From: Ramazzottius varieornatus
Taxonomy: Eukaryota > Tardigrada > Eutardigrada > Parachela > Ramazzottiidae
Length of the DNA stretch: 64,000 nucleotides
Direction: 5' to 3'
Assembly (NCBI GenBank): GCA_001949185.1
Contig: BDGG01000002.1
Coordinates: 5,632,448-5,696,447, forward strand
The position numbers and the translations under genes were made by a program. The notes below the pieces were generated by a model, which worked only from the letters and a program-made list of their open reading frames with translations, had not been told where the DNA came from and searched no databases. Shown piece after piece: positions 11,301 through 21,148 of this stretch. Numbering within the stretch: position 1 is the stretch's first letter; each line of letters opens with the position of its first letter.

Positions 11301-14183
11301 GGAAAACGAGGTCCTTGCGACGAACAGTCGACTTTTTTTCGGAGCCGAATCTTCATTCGGGGTGGAATCTCGCACTAGGGCTCGACTGAATTGTTCGGAA
11401 CAAAAGAGGAACCGGTTGTGAAAAGGTTGCAGTATTTATCGTAGAACAGTATGGAGTTCCAGAGTGACTTGGTATTTACTGTTTGGTTAGGTCTTGAGGA
11501 CAGTAGCCAGCTTCTCATTAATTTCGAATCGTGCATTCCCTCGCGTCATTAATGTCTCTGCAATCATCAGATTGTTACATTAGGGCAGAGATAATAAAAG
11601 GTCGCACGAACAGAGGCGCACATGCTCGGATTACGCATGCAACGCAGTGCCGCATGCAGTGGGAGTAAAGCAATATCCTGGCCTAAATAATTAAGAGAAA
11701 CAGAGCACGCATCCCGAGACACGCTCCCGAGCTTTCCTTTCGCGGATCTAGGCCAGCAGATTATCAATGCATGGTGGCGGCTGCTTCTCTGTTATTACTT
11801 ACGTTTTCACTTCTGCAAAACATCCAAATTACCTGCAACAGAAAACAAATACCATCAGAACTTGATATCGAATCACAAAAACATGATCGATAACTACAGG
11901 ATACCAGCAGGAGCCGTAACCGGTCGGCAAACAAAACCTGGATACATAACCAATACAGTATAACGTCGCGCAAGTATGCAGGTGGGTGAGGCTGCTGTAT
12001 GCAGTCTTTCTTAGTGTCTTTCCTTTCCGGTTAACCTGATACCAGAATTGGGTTTCTGCCTCTAATTTTCTGTAGTAACGTTCGAAAAGTTCTCAAGTTT
12101 CTCACACAGTAAGGATAGACTATTGGGTTAGACACTAACACTTCATTTGAGCAATGTAGTCGCATCTCAGTGCAAGACTTAATTGGTCTTGCTCAGTGTG
12201 AGGCCTTATGCAAACGTCTGGTCTTCTCGGTCCTTACGGCTCCTCGTCGTGATTGGAACCTAAAGAATAACTGATTTTCTAATCATAAATCAATTTGAGT
12301 CACAGTTCTGAAAAGTCGACTTTTATTGTGTATTCGATACCGCCCACGAAGTCTAACAGCCGATTGAAAGATCCCAAACAGGAGGCTTCAATCTTGACGT
12401 TTTGGACAAAAGACTTCGTACTCGCGCACAATTTCACCTTATGGAACATGGTGTATTCTCAACAAATCGATCTTAATTGTTCGGATTAAGAGGTGAAGGA
12501 ATTGAGTGACGGCAAGGTGTGAAATTCATAAAGTCTGCTCAGCTAAAAGTACTTCTCACTTCAAGGTGATCTGGTGTTGGGAAGGAGGGAGGGTGTGGGA
12601 ACGAAACACGAAAGAATGAGCTTCTACGTGTTTAAAATTAACCAAAGAATAGACCATACTTGATCACGGCGGAGCTTTTACTGTAAGTACAGTAATTCAT
12701 ATACGAAATGCTCTGCTTACCTCCATGCCTCTCCTTGCGAAGTTGCAATAGCATTCGTTCAGTGGCTGGATGACTTCTTCCTCCCAGAAGCTTCTGAGGA
12801 GCGGGGCCTGTATACGTACTTTAGACACTGTTTACCTAATTGCAAATCAGTTACTGTTTGTAATGTAAGATCACTTATCGAGAGTAATGTCATGCCCGTA
12901 CTTACCCAAAGGAGTCAGAGTCAAATCAGTCTATCTAATTTTGCTGATCGAATTTCTACTTCCTCGTCGTGATGCATGCTCCGATCTCAAAAAGCGGCCC
13001 ATATACCATTACGCACGGTCTTCTAAAAGTGAAAAACTTCCGGAATGCCTAAAGAAACTGACTTGCTACAGTAGTACGTTCTTGTACTGGTTCGGTCTTT
13101 GGTCCACTGGTTGGGAAAGTGCAAAGAAAAGCGCGAATTCATTGAGGTTGGGTCAATAACGTTCGCCGGTCTACGAGAACAAAACATGTTGTCTTTGGTT
13201 TAATTCAGGTGTGTTTACTTAAACGAAAGAGTTTGGCTCACTCATTTCGCAGGATGATTCCTCTCGAGGCTCCATGTTTATCAAGGTGCCAATCGAAGGA
13301 GCCTGCTGCATTGAATGAATGCTCATCTTGATCCTGGAAATTGAATTTGAATGAAGGTCGATCAATCAGTTTTGTCGGCTTGATAACTGTCGTCTCCTTT
13401 CGAGAAGAGCTGCAGCTTGTCTTTCTCGTTGGAAAGGTGTGCTCTTGATCTACAGTATGACAAACCAGGCCGAAACTAATCACCATTTCAATCATGGAAC
13501 GGTAAATTAGGGAGTCACCAGCCCCTCTCCAGCCCCAGCAATGGAACCGCTGCACAAACAATCGAGAAAAGCCGTGCCGCCGACAGTCCACGCTTCATTC
13601 TGAATTATAGCCTGCCAAGTCTTACCCGATAGCACGCGAGGACTTGGGGGGTCAGCTAAAGAACTCCAGGTAGCCAAAAAAGTTGGTTGTGCCTCTTGCC
13701 TGTCCGGACTGATCAGTTTGTCCGCCGGTGCGCTTTTGAAGAGGGAATATCACTGGCAGACTGGGCTTTGATGCTTGGCGGGGAGTGAAAGCCTGCAAAA
13801 GGTGTCGAATTGTCCGACCGTGATAATAAGGGAAGGCTTAATTAACCCAACAAAGTGGATCAAAGCTTGCCGCCAACCATTTCGGACATTTCGATCAGCT
13901 CGTCTTCTTCCCCGACGTGTAGGCTTTGTCTGCTGGAAGCTCTTATCCTCAACGGTCACTTGCAAACATCTGCTCGATTACCAATTTGCCATCACTTTGC
14001 TCGTCATGCTCCACGTATATCCCGTCTTCAGTTCGAACGGTTGAGAATTTACTTTAAGCTTGTCATCCAGTGTCACTGTACACAGTGAAGGCTTACTACC
14101 ACCGTCCATAACTCTGAAGTTTTAAAAGTTAATGTCAGTTAGTATGTTTCGCGTCATTTACCTCGATCGTTCTGGTCAGACAT
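8334..14183 (-). CDS. Possible unrecognised five-exon gene, about 115 aa
   Basis: Five minus-strand segments with canonical splice sites keep one reading frame: 14162-14183 (ATG, MSDQNDR), 13242-13449, 12721-12793 (includes SFWEEEVIQPLNECY), 10613-10646 (LASRDGFYHPE) and 8334-8344 (ends GVD then TGA). The combined length is divisible by three. The predicted product is acidic at the start, low-complexity in the middle, and has an amphipathic helix-like segment. I do not recognise it. Introns of 0.5-2.3 kb around exons of 11-208 nt are unlike the neighbouring genes, and I selected the segments by eye, so chance agreement is a real possibility. The last exon is the weakest: the same acceptor in another frame reads VSTEGPEANEANYVGATA before a stop. 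Confidence 0.25.
11253..11287. repeat. two adjacent perfect 7 bp hairpins
   Basis: TACCGTT-TGG-AACGGTA (11253-11269) is followed directly by CCCAGTC-CAGT-GACTGGG (11270-11287, sharing its edge). Both stems are perfect. No gene is recognised around them. Confidence 0.5.
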
Positions 14184-14695
14184 CTAAATATCCTCGCCGA
14201 CAGCAACGTTCTCAAGTTTCGACCGCAATTCAAGCTGACGTAGTACCAGTGTCTAGAAGAAACGAAATTTGGGACGAATCTGGATATACGTAGAAACAGA
14301 AAGGTAAAGCCTTCCGTACATGAGAGCGTCTCTTTTGGGGACGATGCACGGCTTCTCTCGAAGTGATGAGTATGGAGACTTTTATCAGGAATCGAAGAGC
14401 CGCGACGTCTACTGTCACAATCTACATTAGGAGAACAGTGTGGATGGATATCAAACTGACCTGTTGAATATAAGCGGCAGTGCGACCGGAAGTCAAACAC
14501 AGAGCGGTAGATAGGAGGAAAGAAGGCTTTCGGGTTCTGCTTGATGAGAAGAGGATGATACCTTTTGTCCTTCGCGGAACGTTCCTTGTGACCGAACAGA
14601 GAAGGGAGTGCGGAACGCACAAGCGGATATCAGACAAATCGCCGAAGAAACTCGGGAAGAATCCTTTTGTAGTATTTCTGCGACTAGACAGAGGG

Positions 14696-14739
14696 TGACG
14701 TCATGTACAGCAACTGTAATCCAGAATGACTTGACGTCA
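14696..14739. promoter_or_regulatory. paired CRE-like sites upstream of NitFhit
   Basis: Two perfect TGACGTCA palindromes at 14696-14703 and 14732-14739 lie about 200 bp upstream of the NitFhit start codon. This is the CREB/ATF consensus, and two exact copies 36 bp apart suggest a real promoter element. No expression data are available. Confidence 0.4.
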
Positions 14740-14904
14740 CTTCGTGTTACCTCACGGGCCAACAGCTGATCGGTGCCTCGCAAATCTTACACATAAAACT
14801 CTCTTTGAACCATTCGAGATTTCACGTTTAGCGGAGCACAACTCGTCCTGCACTTACCCGGATAGATAGTCGGAGGTATCCAAAGCAGCAAAAAGCTGCC
14901 AATC

Positions 14905-17147
14905 ATGGCCGAAGATACTCCTCTCAGCCAGGTGGACGCACTGGAGGATGCAGCGGAGTCGACTTCTGCAACTAGCGCATGCTGTGGAAATCATCCTTCT
15001 TTCGACAGAAAGGATGGAGAAGTTGACCTGAGTCCTTTAGTCGCAGTTTTGCAGTTCACAGCAACAGCGGAAAAAGAGCACAACTTTCGCATTTGCAGCG
15101 AGTTGATTCGCAAAGCCCGACGACGAGGAGTGGAGGTAAGTTTTTCTTTGTAAGTACACTATATAGTCATTCCTCAAGCAGGATTTTGCATGGTTCGCTA
15201 GCTTTCGTTTGGTATTCCACTCAAACGGCAACGTTAAAGCTCGCTCTTCTTGCCTGCAGATGGTGTTTCTACCGGAAGGATTCGATTTCCTCAGTGAGAA
15301 TGCGGCGCAAAGTACGTTCTGCACATCGGTTCTAATTGGGTCTCCAGTTGTAAATTTCTCTTCCCTACTCATCAGAGTGTCGCTTTGAGCTTGCTAGGAC
15401 TAAGTTCTGTCGCTGCCTCGTGGAGGTACGGTGTATCGATTGCAGGTATGTCCCTCTCGGAACCGTTAACTGGCCCCATCATCACGGGCTACCGGAAGTT
15501 GGCTCAAGAACTCGGTATATGGCTGTCCCTTGGAGGTTTCCATCTGAAAGACGAATGGGATAAGAAATCTCACAACTCTCACCTGATCATCGACTCTTCT
15601 GGGAATGTGATAGCAACCTACCGCAAAGCCCATTTGTGCATCCTGTCCATACCGAACAAAGTCACCCTGGATGAGAGCCTGAGTTCAATCCCAGGAACTC
15701 GAATATTACCTCCCGTGCAAAGTCCTATCGGCAAGATAGGTTTAATGTGTGTAAGTCTTCTTCTTCGAGGTTTATCGTCCTTCTTGGTTTTTATGATGGC
15801 ATTGGCGTTCGGCAAAATAGCGTAGACAGTCTGAACCTTGACCCTGATCTTCTAATAGCCTGCTGTATATACTGTTCCTTTTAGTGCTATGATCTACGGT
15901 TCCCCGAGATGGCTTCCCTGTAAGTACCCCGCTCACATTAAAACCTCCGAGTAGGTTGGCCTTTTAGGGATGACGAGCGCTTTATTTACTACACAATGTG
16001 TGTGTTTTTGTGAATCTGACTTCTTGCTTTTAGGCTGACTCATCAAGGAGCGGAAATCCTGGCGTATCCGGCAGCTTTCACCATGCAGACTGGTATCGCG
16101 CATTGGGAGGTACATATTTTCCATCAATAATATCGAAAACTGCTTCCAATGCTGCAAATGTGATGCATTCGACATCTTTCAGCCACTGTTGAAGGCCCGA
16201 GCCATCGAAAACCAGTGTTACGTGATCGCCGCTGCTCAGTACGGACAGCACAATCAGCACCGAATCTCTTACGGACACGCTATGGTATGTCAACCGAAAG
16301 CCGGAAGCGGGCTCCTTGTCATCCTTGTTGGATCACGGTCCTTTTTGTTTTGTGACATAGATCGTTGATCCTTGGGGAACGATCCTCGCGCAGTGTCAGG
16401 ACGGACCTGGCATCGCCATCGCGGAAATCAACCTGGACAGACTTCATGGCATCAGGAAAAGTATGCCGGTTCAAACCCATCGCCGAACGGACTTGTACCG
16501 CTTGTCCATGGGTCCTGTCAACCACTTCGATCCTAGTCGTGAAACCTATAAGTTCGGACATATCGATATACAAAGTGGGAAAGTCTTCTACGAGACAGCT
16601 CTATCCGTTGCCTTCGTTAATTTGAAACCCATCCGACCTGGCCGTAAGTCTAGATGAGAATTACGTACCTCAAGACGCCCGCTTTTATGGGTTCTTTGAT
16701 GTTTAAGATGTTCTGATGATACCAAAGCGCTCCGTGGAAAGATTCACGAATCTCACGCATGAAGAAATCTCAGATCTGTTCGAGATGACACAAGCTGTGA
16801 TGAAGATGTTGGAGAAAAAGTATGGAGCTGCTGCTTCCACCATCGCCGTCCAAGTACGTACTGTCTGTAGTATTTGCACAACGGGGTTCTCGCGAACGTA
16901 TATCGTACAGTGTTGTCTAAGTGGTTTGTGATGATGACAGGATGGTCACGATGCCGGCCAGACGGTGAAGCATGTACACGTTCATCTTATTCCGCGAACT
17001 CCTGGCGATTTCGATGAAGACGATATCTACAAAGAGCTAGAAAGTCGCGACAGGGAGAAGGTCCGGCAAGCACGCGTAAGCACAGATATGGAAGCGGAAG
17101 CCAGAGAATATAAAAGTTTGTTGTATTGTAATGGCTTGAAGATATAG
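14905..17147 (+). CDS. NitFhit: NitFhit: nitrilase-like amidase fused to Fhit dinucleotide hydrolase
   Basis: Fusion of a Nit1-type carbon-nitrogen hydrolase and the HIT-family Ap3A hydrolase Fhit, as known in fly and nematode. Nine exons: 14905-15135, 15260-15311, 15446-15750, 15885-15919, 16034-16109, 16183-16284, 16361-16643, 16708-16853 and 16941-17147. All phases close, giving 478 aa. The Nit triad is visible as Glu in LPEGFDF, Lys in TYRKAHLC and Cys in CCYDLRFPE. Nit also shows [18 protein letters not shown] and YGHAMIVDPWGT. The Fhit part starts near [15 protein letters not shown] and contains [20 protein letters not shown], with the histidine triad HVHVH. The enzyme pair is known to hydrolyse deaminated glutathione (Nit1) and diadenosine polyphosphates (Fhit). 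Both active sites look intact. Two CRE-like sites lie about 200 bp upstream. Confidence 0.95.
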
Positions 17148-17680
17148 TCAAGTTTACTGACTCGTTATAAGTTTGAATTTCATCTTTTACCCGATGTGGT
17201 TTGTGAACCGCCGTTAGTTGAAGAATCCCAGTTTTTGAACTCGACTAGAATTCTATTTGAATTTGTTACGCAAAGGTCTCAACGATGAGGGGACTAATTG
17301 GGTGCAAAATAGAAAGTGCCTTATAATATACACAAAGTCTAATCGCCCCGAAAACAAAAAGTAAAATCTTTGTGAGCAAGCTGTTTGCAAAAATACTATG
17401 GACTCGCAAAAAAGCGAAACTTTCGAAACAAGTAAACCAGTAACATCGATAAAACTATATACTGTACAGTAAAATACATCTAAGCGGCATATCCACTTAG
17501 GCTAACGTGGCAGCTAAAGGTTAAGAACAAATCTTGGCGCATTCTTTGTTCCCGCAAGATACCTGGCTGACTGTGGACTGTGAAGCCACACTGGAAGATC
17601 CACAGAAGAGGTAGAAGCTGGTATGTACAGTACTATACGTAAACCCACCACGCGGATAATATCGCTGACGAAGTACCTGT
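17148..17680. other. convergent 3' spacer, NitFhit / DEPTOR
   Basis: AT-rich DNA between two stop codons on opposite strands; it would hold both 3' UTRs. No coding stretch or repeat seen. Confidence 0.6.
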
Positions 17681-19485
17681 CTACTGGTCTGGTGGCGCAT
17701 ACACGACAAGTCGAATCTAAAAGTAACAAATAGTAAAGTTACGGAGACGCCGCGACTTTTATGTGGATGTTGAACAATCAAATCACAAACGCTACTCTCA
17801 CCTTTCCGTTGCTTTCTACGATTTTGCTGGCGACATCTTTGTGGCTTTTCTCGAATACCACAAAGTCGTTCACAGAATACAGGAACTGACCAACCTGTAA
17901 AAACGCGGATGTTAAACAAGTACGATTGTCGGCCAAGGGTTGCGCACAGAAAAAAGGAATTCAACTTTTATCAGACTAGTACCTACTCGCACCTTGATTC
18001 CGGCTTTGAAGGCAGGTCCGTCGGGATCGACAGTTTGGATGTGACAAGGAGAAGCTCCACGCAGCACAAATCCATACCCAACCTACAGGACGACAGTTTT
18101 GCAGCATGCCTTTCACAAAAACAAGGACCCACTCACCGCATCCGATTCCACCTGCACGAACTTCCGGACGTATCCAGAGTCCGGTTCCAGAATGTGCTCC
18201 TTAGTCGGCTTGTACGGGTTTGGTGGTCTATAAGGATTCGTAGCTACAGTCGGCGACGTGGATCCATGACTGGACGCATCGCTAAATGACACCGGTGATT
18301 TCGATCCGTTCTCTACAATAATAATCGGTATTGTTGGATGCCGAAACTAAGCTTGCATCTGCCTTCGTATCATTCACACTCAAAGATGACCTACCATCAA
18401 AGCCCGGATAAATTTCATACGCAGAAGTTAGCTTGGGCAAAAACTTGATGTTTTGCAGAGCAGCTTGTTTCTGGACGTTGGGAAGCAGGAACAAATCGTG
18501 TAGGCGTCGCTTATAGTTGAAATCAAAAGCAAACCGGTATAGCATGTCCGAATTCTTAAACTTCGACGAATTAGCACCGTCCACTGCAATGAAAAGATTC
18601 GAGATTACATCAAATAGTAGATGCAGAGGAAGATACAGCCAGTTTTACCCCAATGGAGAAGTCCGCAGTCCAGAAGCTGCTGACAAGCCACCAGTGCGTC
18701 CTCCAGGGACCTCGCTTCCCCCTTCTTGATCAGCCATTGCGTAAAGTCACAACCTCGAAAGCTATCTCGCTGGAGAGCGCTGCCGAGAGGCGATGTCGGT
18801 TTGGTTCTTAGACAAGATCCAGGCTCCGAATGTAGTCTGTCAAATAGGCGTTGTCCAAAGAAGAACAGACGCGTCACTAAACAAAAAAACGTAAAGCTCG
18901 TCCAGGTATATTGTAACACTGATAAGTTAAAATTTCCGGCCATGATTCACGAACCCTGAGTTGCGGGGAACGTAGAATCGTCTTGGCGGAAGCGGAAAAG
19001 TAATGGCTGATCTTTGAAGACGGCCGAATCGCTCACTATTAAGGGAAAGACATTACTGCAAACATGTTGTGCTTGGGTTCGAACTATCAAACTTCAATGA
19101 TGTACTAGACGTGGATAAAGTTCCAGTATACGTGGTCTCACCGTGATGGATGATGCTGCTATGTTGGAGAATGTTCATGAGGAAAAGTGCTGCTTGCCTA
19201 CTAGGAGCTTCGTTCTCCTCTATCAACCAGTCCAAAGTCTCATTGGCGACGAAGCAGCACTTGTAGGTCTTTAGGATATTCAAATTATGCCTTCTTTCCT
19301 TCACCAAGTTTGGAGCCAAGTGCATTCGGTACCTGTAAAACAGAGCAGCTTTAGAGTGAGCTTTCACACACCGAGTCTTGCTGTATATAAGGCTCCATTA
19401 CGAGTTCTGACGCCATAGGTTTTTACCTCAGTTGCTCTCCAATTGCCAACACCTCAAAATCTTCCGCTAGATGATCCAAATCCAT
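17681..19485 (-). CDS. DEPTOR: DEPTOR, mTOR-interacting DEP-DEP-PDZ protein
   Basis: In vertebrates DEPTOR binds mTOR through its PDZ and linker and inhibits mTORC1/2. Nine exons: 19427-19485, 19142-19332, 18955-19035, 18649-18876, 18395-18583, 18137-18312, 17993-18082, 17802-17894 and 17681-17716. Phases close to 380 aa (human about 409). DEP1 contains KTYKCCFVANETLDWLIEEN, ending FKDQPLLFRFRQDDSTFP. DEP2 contains GCDFTQWLIKKGEA and later LYRFAFDFNYKRRLHDL. A Ser/Pro-rich linker follows, and the PDZ begins GYGFVLRGASPCHIQTVDP, very close to human GWGFVVRGSKPCHIQAVDP. The small third exon is needed to complete DEP1. PREX proteins share DEP-DEP-PDZ but add DH-PH domains, which are absent here. 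The linker is shorter than in vertebrates, and I see no exact vertebrate SSGYFS degron. Confidence 0.92.
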
Positions 19486-21148
19486 GGTATCCGTCCAGAG
19501 TCTACGATTTTACCAGAGAGGCAAGTATAGCTCCGTGCGAGCATGTGTTTCCAAACGCTGAACGAACTTCCTGATCGGCTTGGCACCTGCAACACCGTCA
19601 ACGACAACAATTTGCATAACCCGTCTTAACCAAAGCGCTGAGCGGCCATAATGCCTGCATGCATATTTCCACTTACTCGACAGAGCAGATACGATCCTTG
19701 ACATCAATTGTACAGAACAATGCATGCAAACGTGATGCTTTGGCATCGATGACAGCGCCTATGCAAGAAACATGGTCAAGCAGTCGCGTCTTCCGTTCAC
19801 CACTGCGCGCAAAAAGACTGTCTCAACCGGGATGACATCCAAGTCTGCGGAAGACGATAAAACAACCCAGCAGATCCAGTGCAGTATATCTGGGGACCGC
19901 GGAAGATCGTAGTTTAGACAGGGCCTCCAGGCAGACGGAATCGCCCAGCAAAAACAGAGCTCAAACTCCATCCATCAGCTGCCACCTGACTCAAGCTGAC
20001 GAACAGTAGCATGAACTTAAAACCTTATCTTTGCATCTTCCACAACACTTGTTGTCTCAGGCTCCAGCTCAGCGCACCAGCAACAAAGAAGACCATCGAA
20101 GGAAGAAAGTTACGGACAGGTAACGCGGTTAAACTTCACCTTGCTGCATTTAGATCATCTGACTAAATCTGACTAACAAATATTACGTAAACATATGGCC
20201 GTATACGGATTACCCCATCATTTTCATAAAGGATCAAAACAACACTGGTACGCAATATCCACGTGCTACGCACTTTGATAACGACGTGCTCGGGTCATAT
20301 GACTTGTTACGACATGGATCAGCATTCTAACTGGTCTTCCCACGCCCCGGGCCAGAGGGATGGGCTGCTGCGGTACGGAAAGCTCAGCTGAGTATGCGAG
20401 ACGGTATTCCGAACATTCCACACGTACCGCCTCGCCCCCGAGTAAGATCAGTAGAGTACAGCGTCGCTTCTGTAGAACCAGCACTCGTACAAAGTCACTA
20501 CAAACGTGCGGCAGCTTCCATTCATAAATTAGCTAAGCTGTGCGGGGCACTCCTTAAATAATTTGAGCAGACTAGCTGGCTCCGATCCCGACAGATTCTT
20601 CCGATTCCTTCAACAGCGCGTATCAGGTACCGTGGAGACTTTCCTGAAGACCTGGATGGAACCCACACTCTTTTGATAATTTCAAGCGCTCTTTGGGAGC
20701 AGGAAGATGTGCTGACGGAGCTTCGACGCTCGAAAGCTCCTGCTTTGTTGTCCTTCCTGACGTTGGAGACGATACGAGGGAAGTTTCTTTGTAGATGCGT
20801 CCTGCCCGAGCTGGAGGAGCCTTCCGCATGTCTTGTTGATCCTGTCCATTTACCGGTCCCGGTTGTTGTTGTTTCCCTTATTTGTTCAGGTCGTCCAGCA
20901 CACAGGCAAAGTCGACGTAAGTCGTGTCATCGTTTCCTTATTTTTCTCCTGCTGAATGTAATTTTGTTGCCATCTTATGGGACATTTTGTTTCCTTCCAG
21001 CTTTGGAGCCTTCACAGAGTACAATCATTGCCACTGTAAGTCCGGCAAGGTGCTCTGTCATTTTTATCACCGAATGCAGGTACTTTGACTAAGCCTGTGG
21101 CTGTGTGTAGGGGCGGCGCTGACTGCGTTTCCGTTATACAAAGTAAAG
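19486..21148. other. divergent spacer, DEPTOR / MKP
   Basis: About 1.7 kb between two divergent start codons; it should hold both promoters and 5' leaders. Several open frames exist (for example plus strand 20673-21092) but none resembles a known protein. Confidence 0.5.

Larger units (their letters stand above)
6072..14904. other. long gene-poor stretch (PDZRN 5' intron or spacer)
   Basis: Open frames here are short and resemble nothing I know. It may be intron of PDZRN, whose 5' exons are missing from view, or intergenic DNA. It contains a foldback element near 7.95 kb, paired hairpins near 11.25 kb, two CRE-like sites near 14.7 kb, and a possible minus-strand gene of tiny exons (8334-14183), listed separately. 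Confidence 0.5.

Noticed and set aside
11792-11821. 30 nt microexon-like piece on the minus strand with good splice sites (VIWMFCRSEN)
   Set aside because: Too short to judge and not connectable in frame to neighbouring candidates.
12780-12810. Alternative acceptor extending the 12721-12793 exon to read APLLRSFWEEEVIQ
   Set aside because: The upstream exon would then enter in the wrong phase; the shorter acceptor keeps the frame.
14135-14620. 161-codon open frame on the minus strand before NitFhit
   Set aside because: No recognisable motif, odd composition, and overlapping open frames on the other strand; looks like chance.
20673-21092. 139-codon plus-strand open frame upstream of MKP
   Set aside because: Hydrophobic and low-complexity with no family resemblance; lies where the MKP promoter and leader should be.
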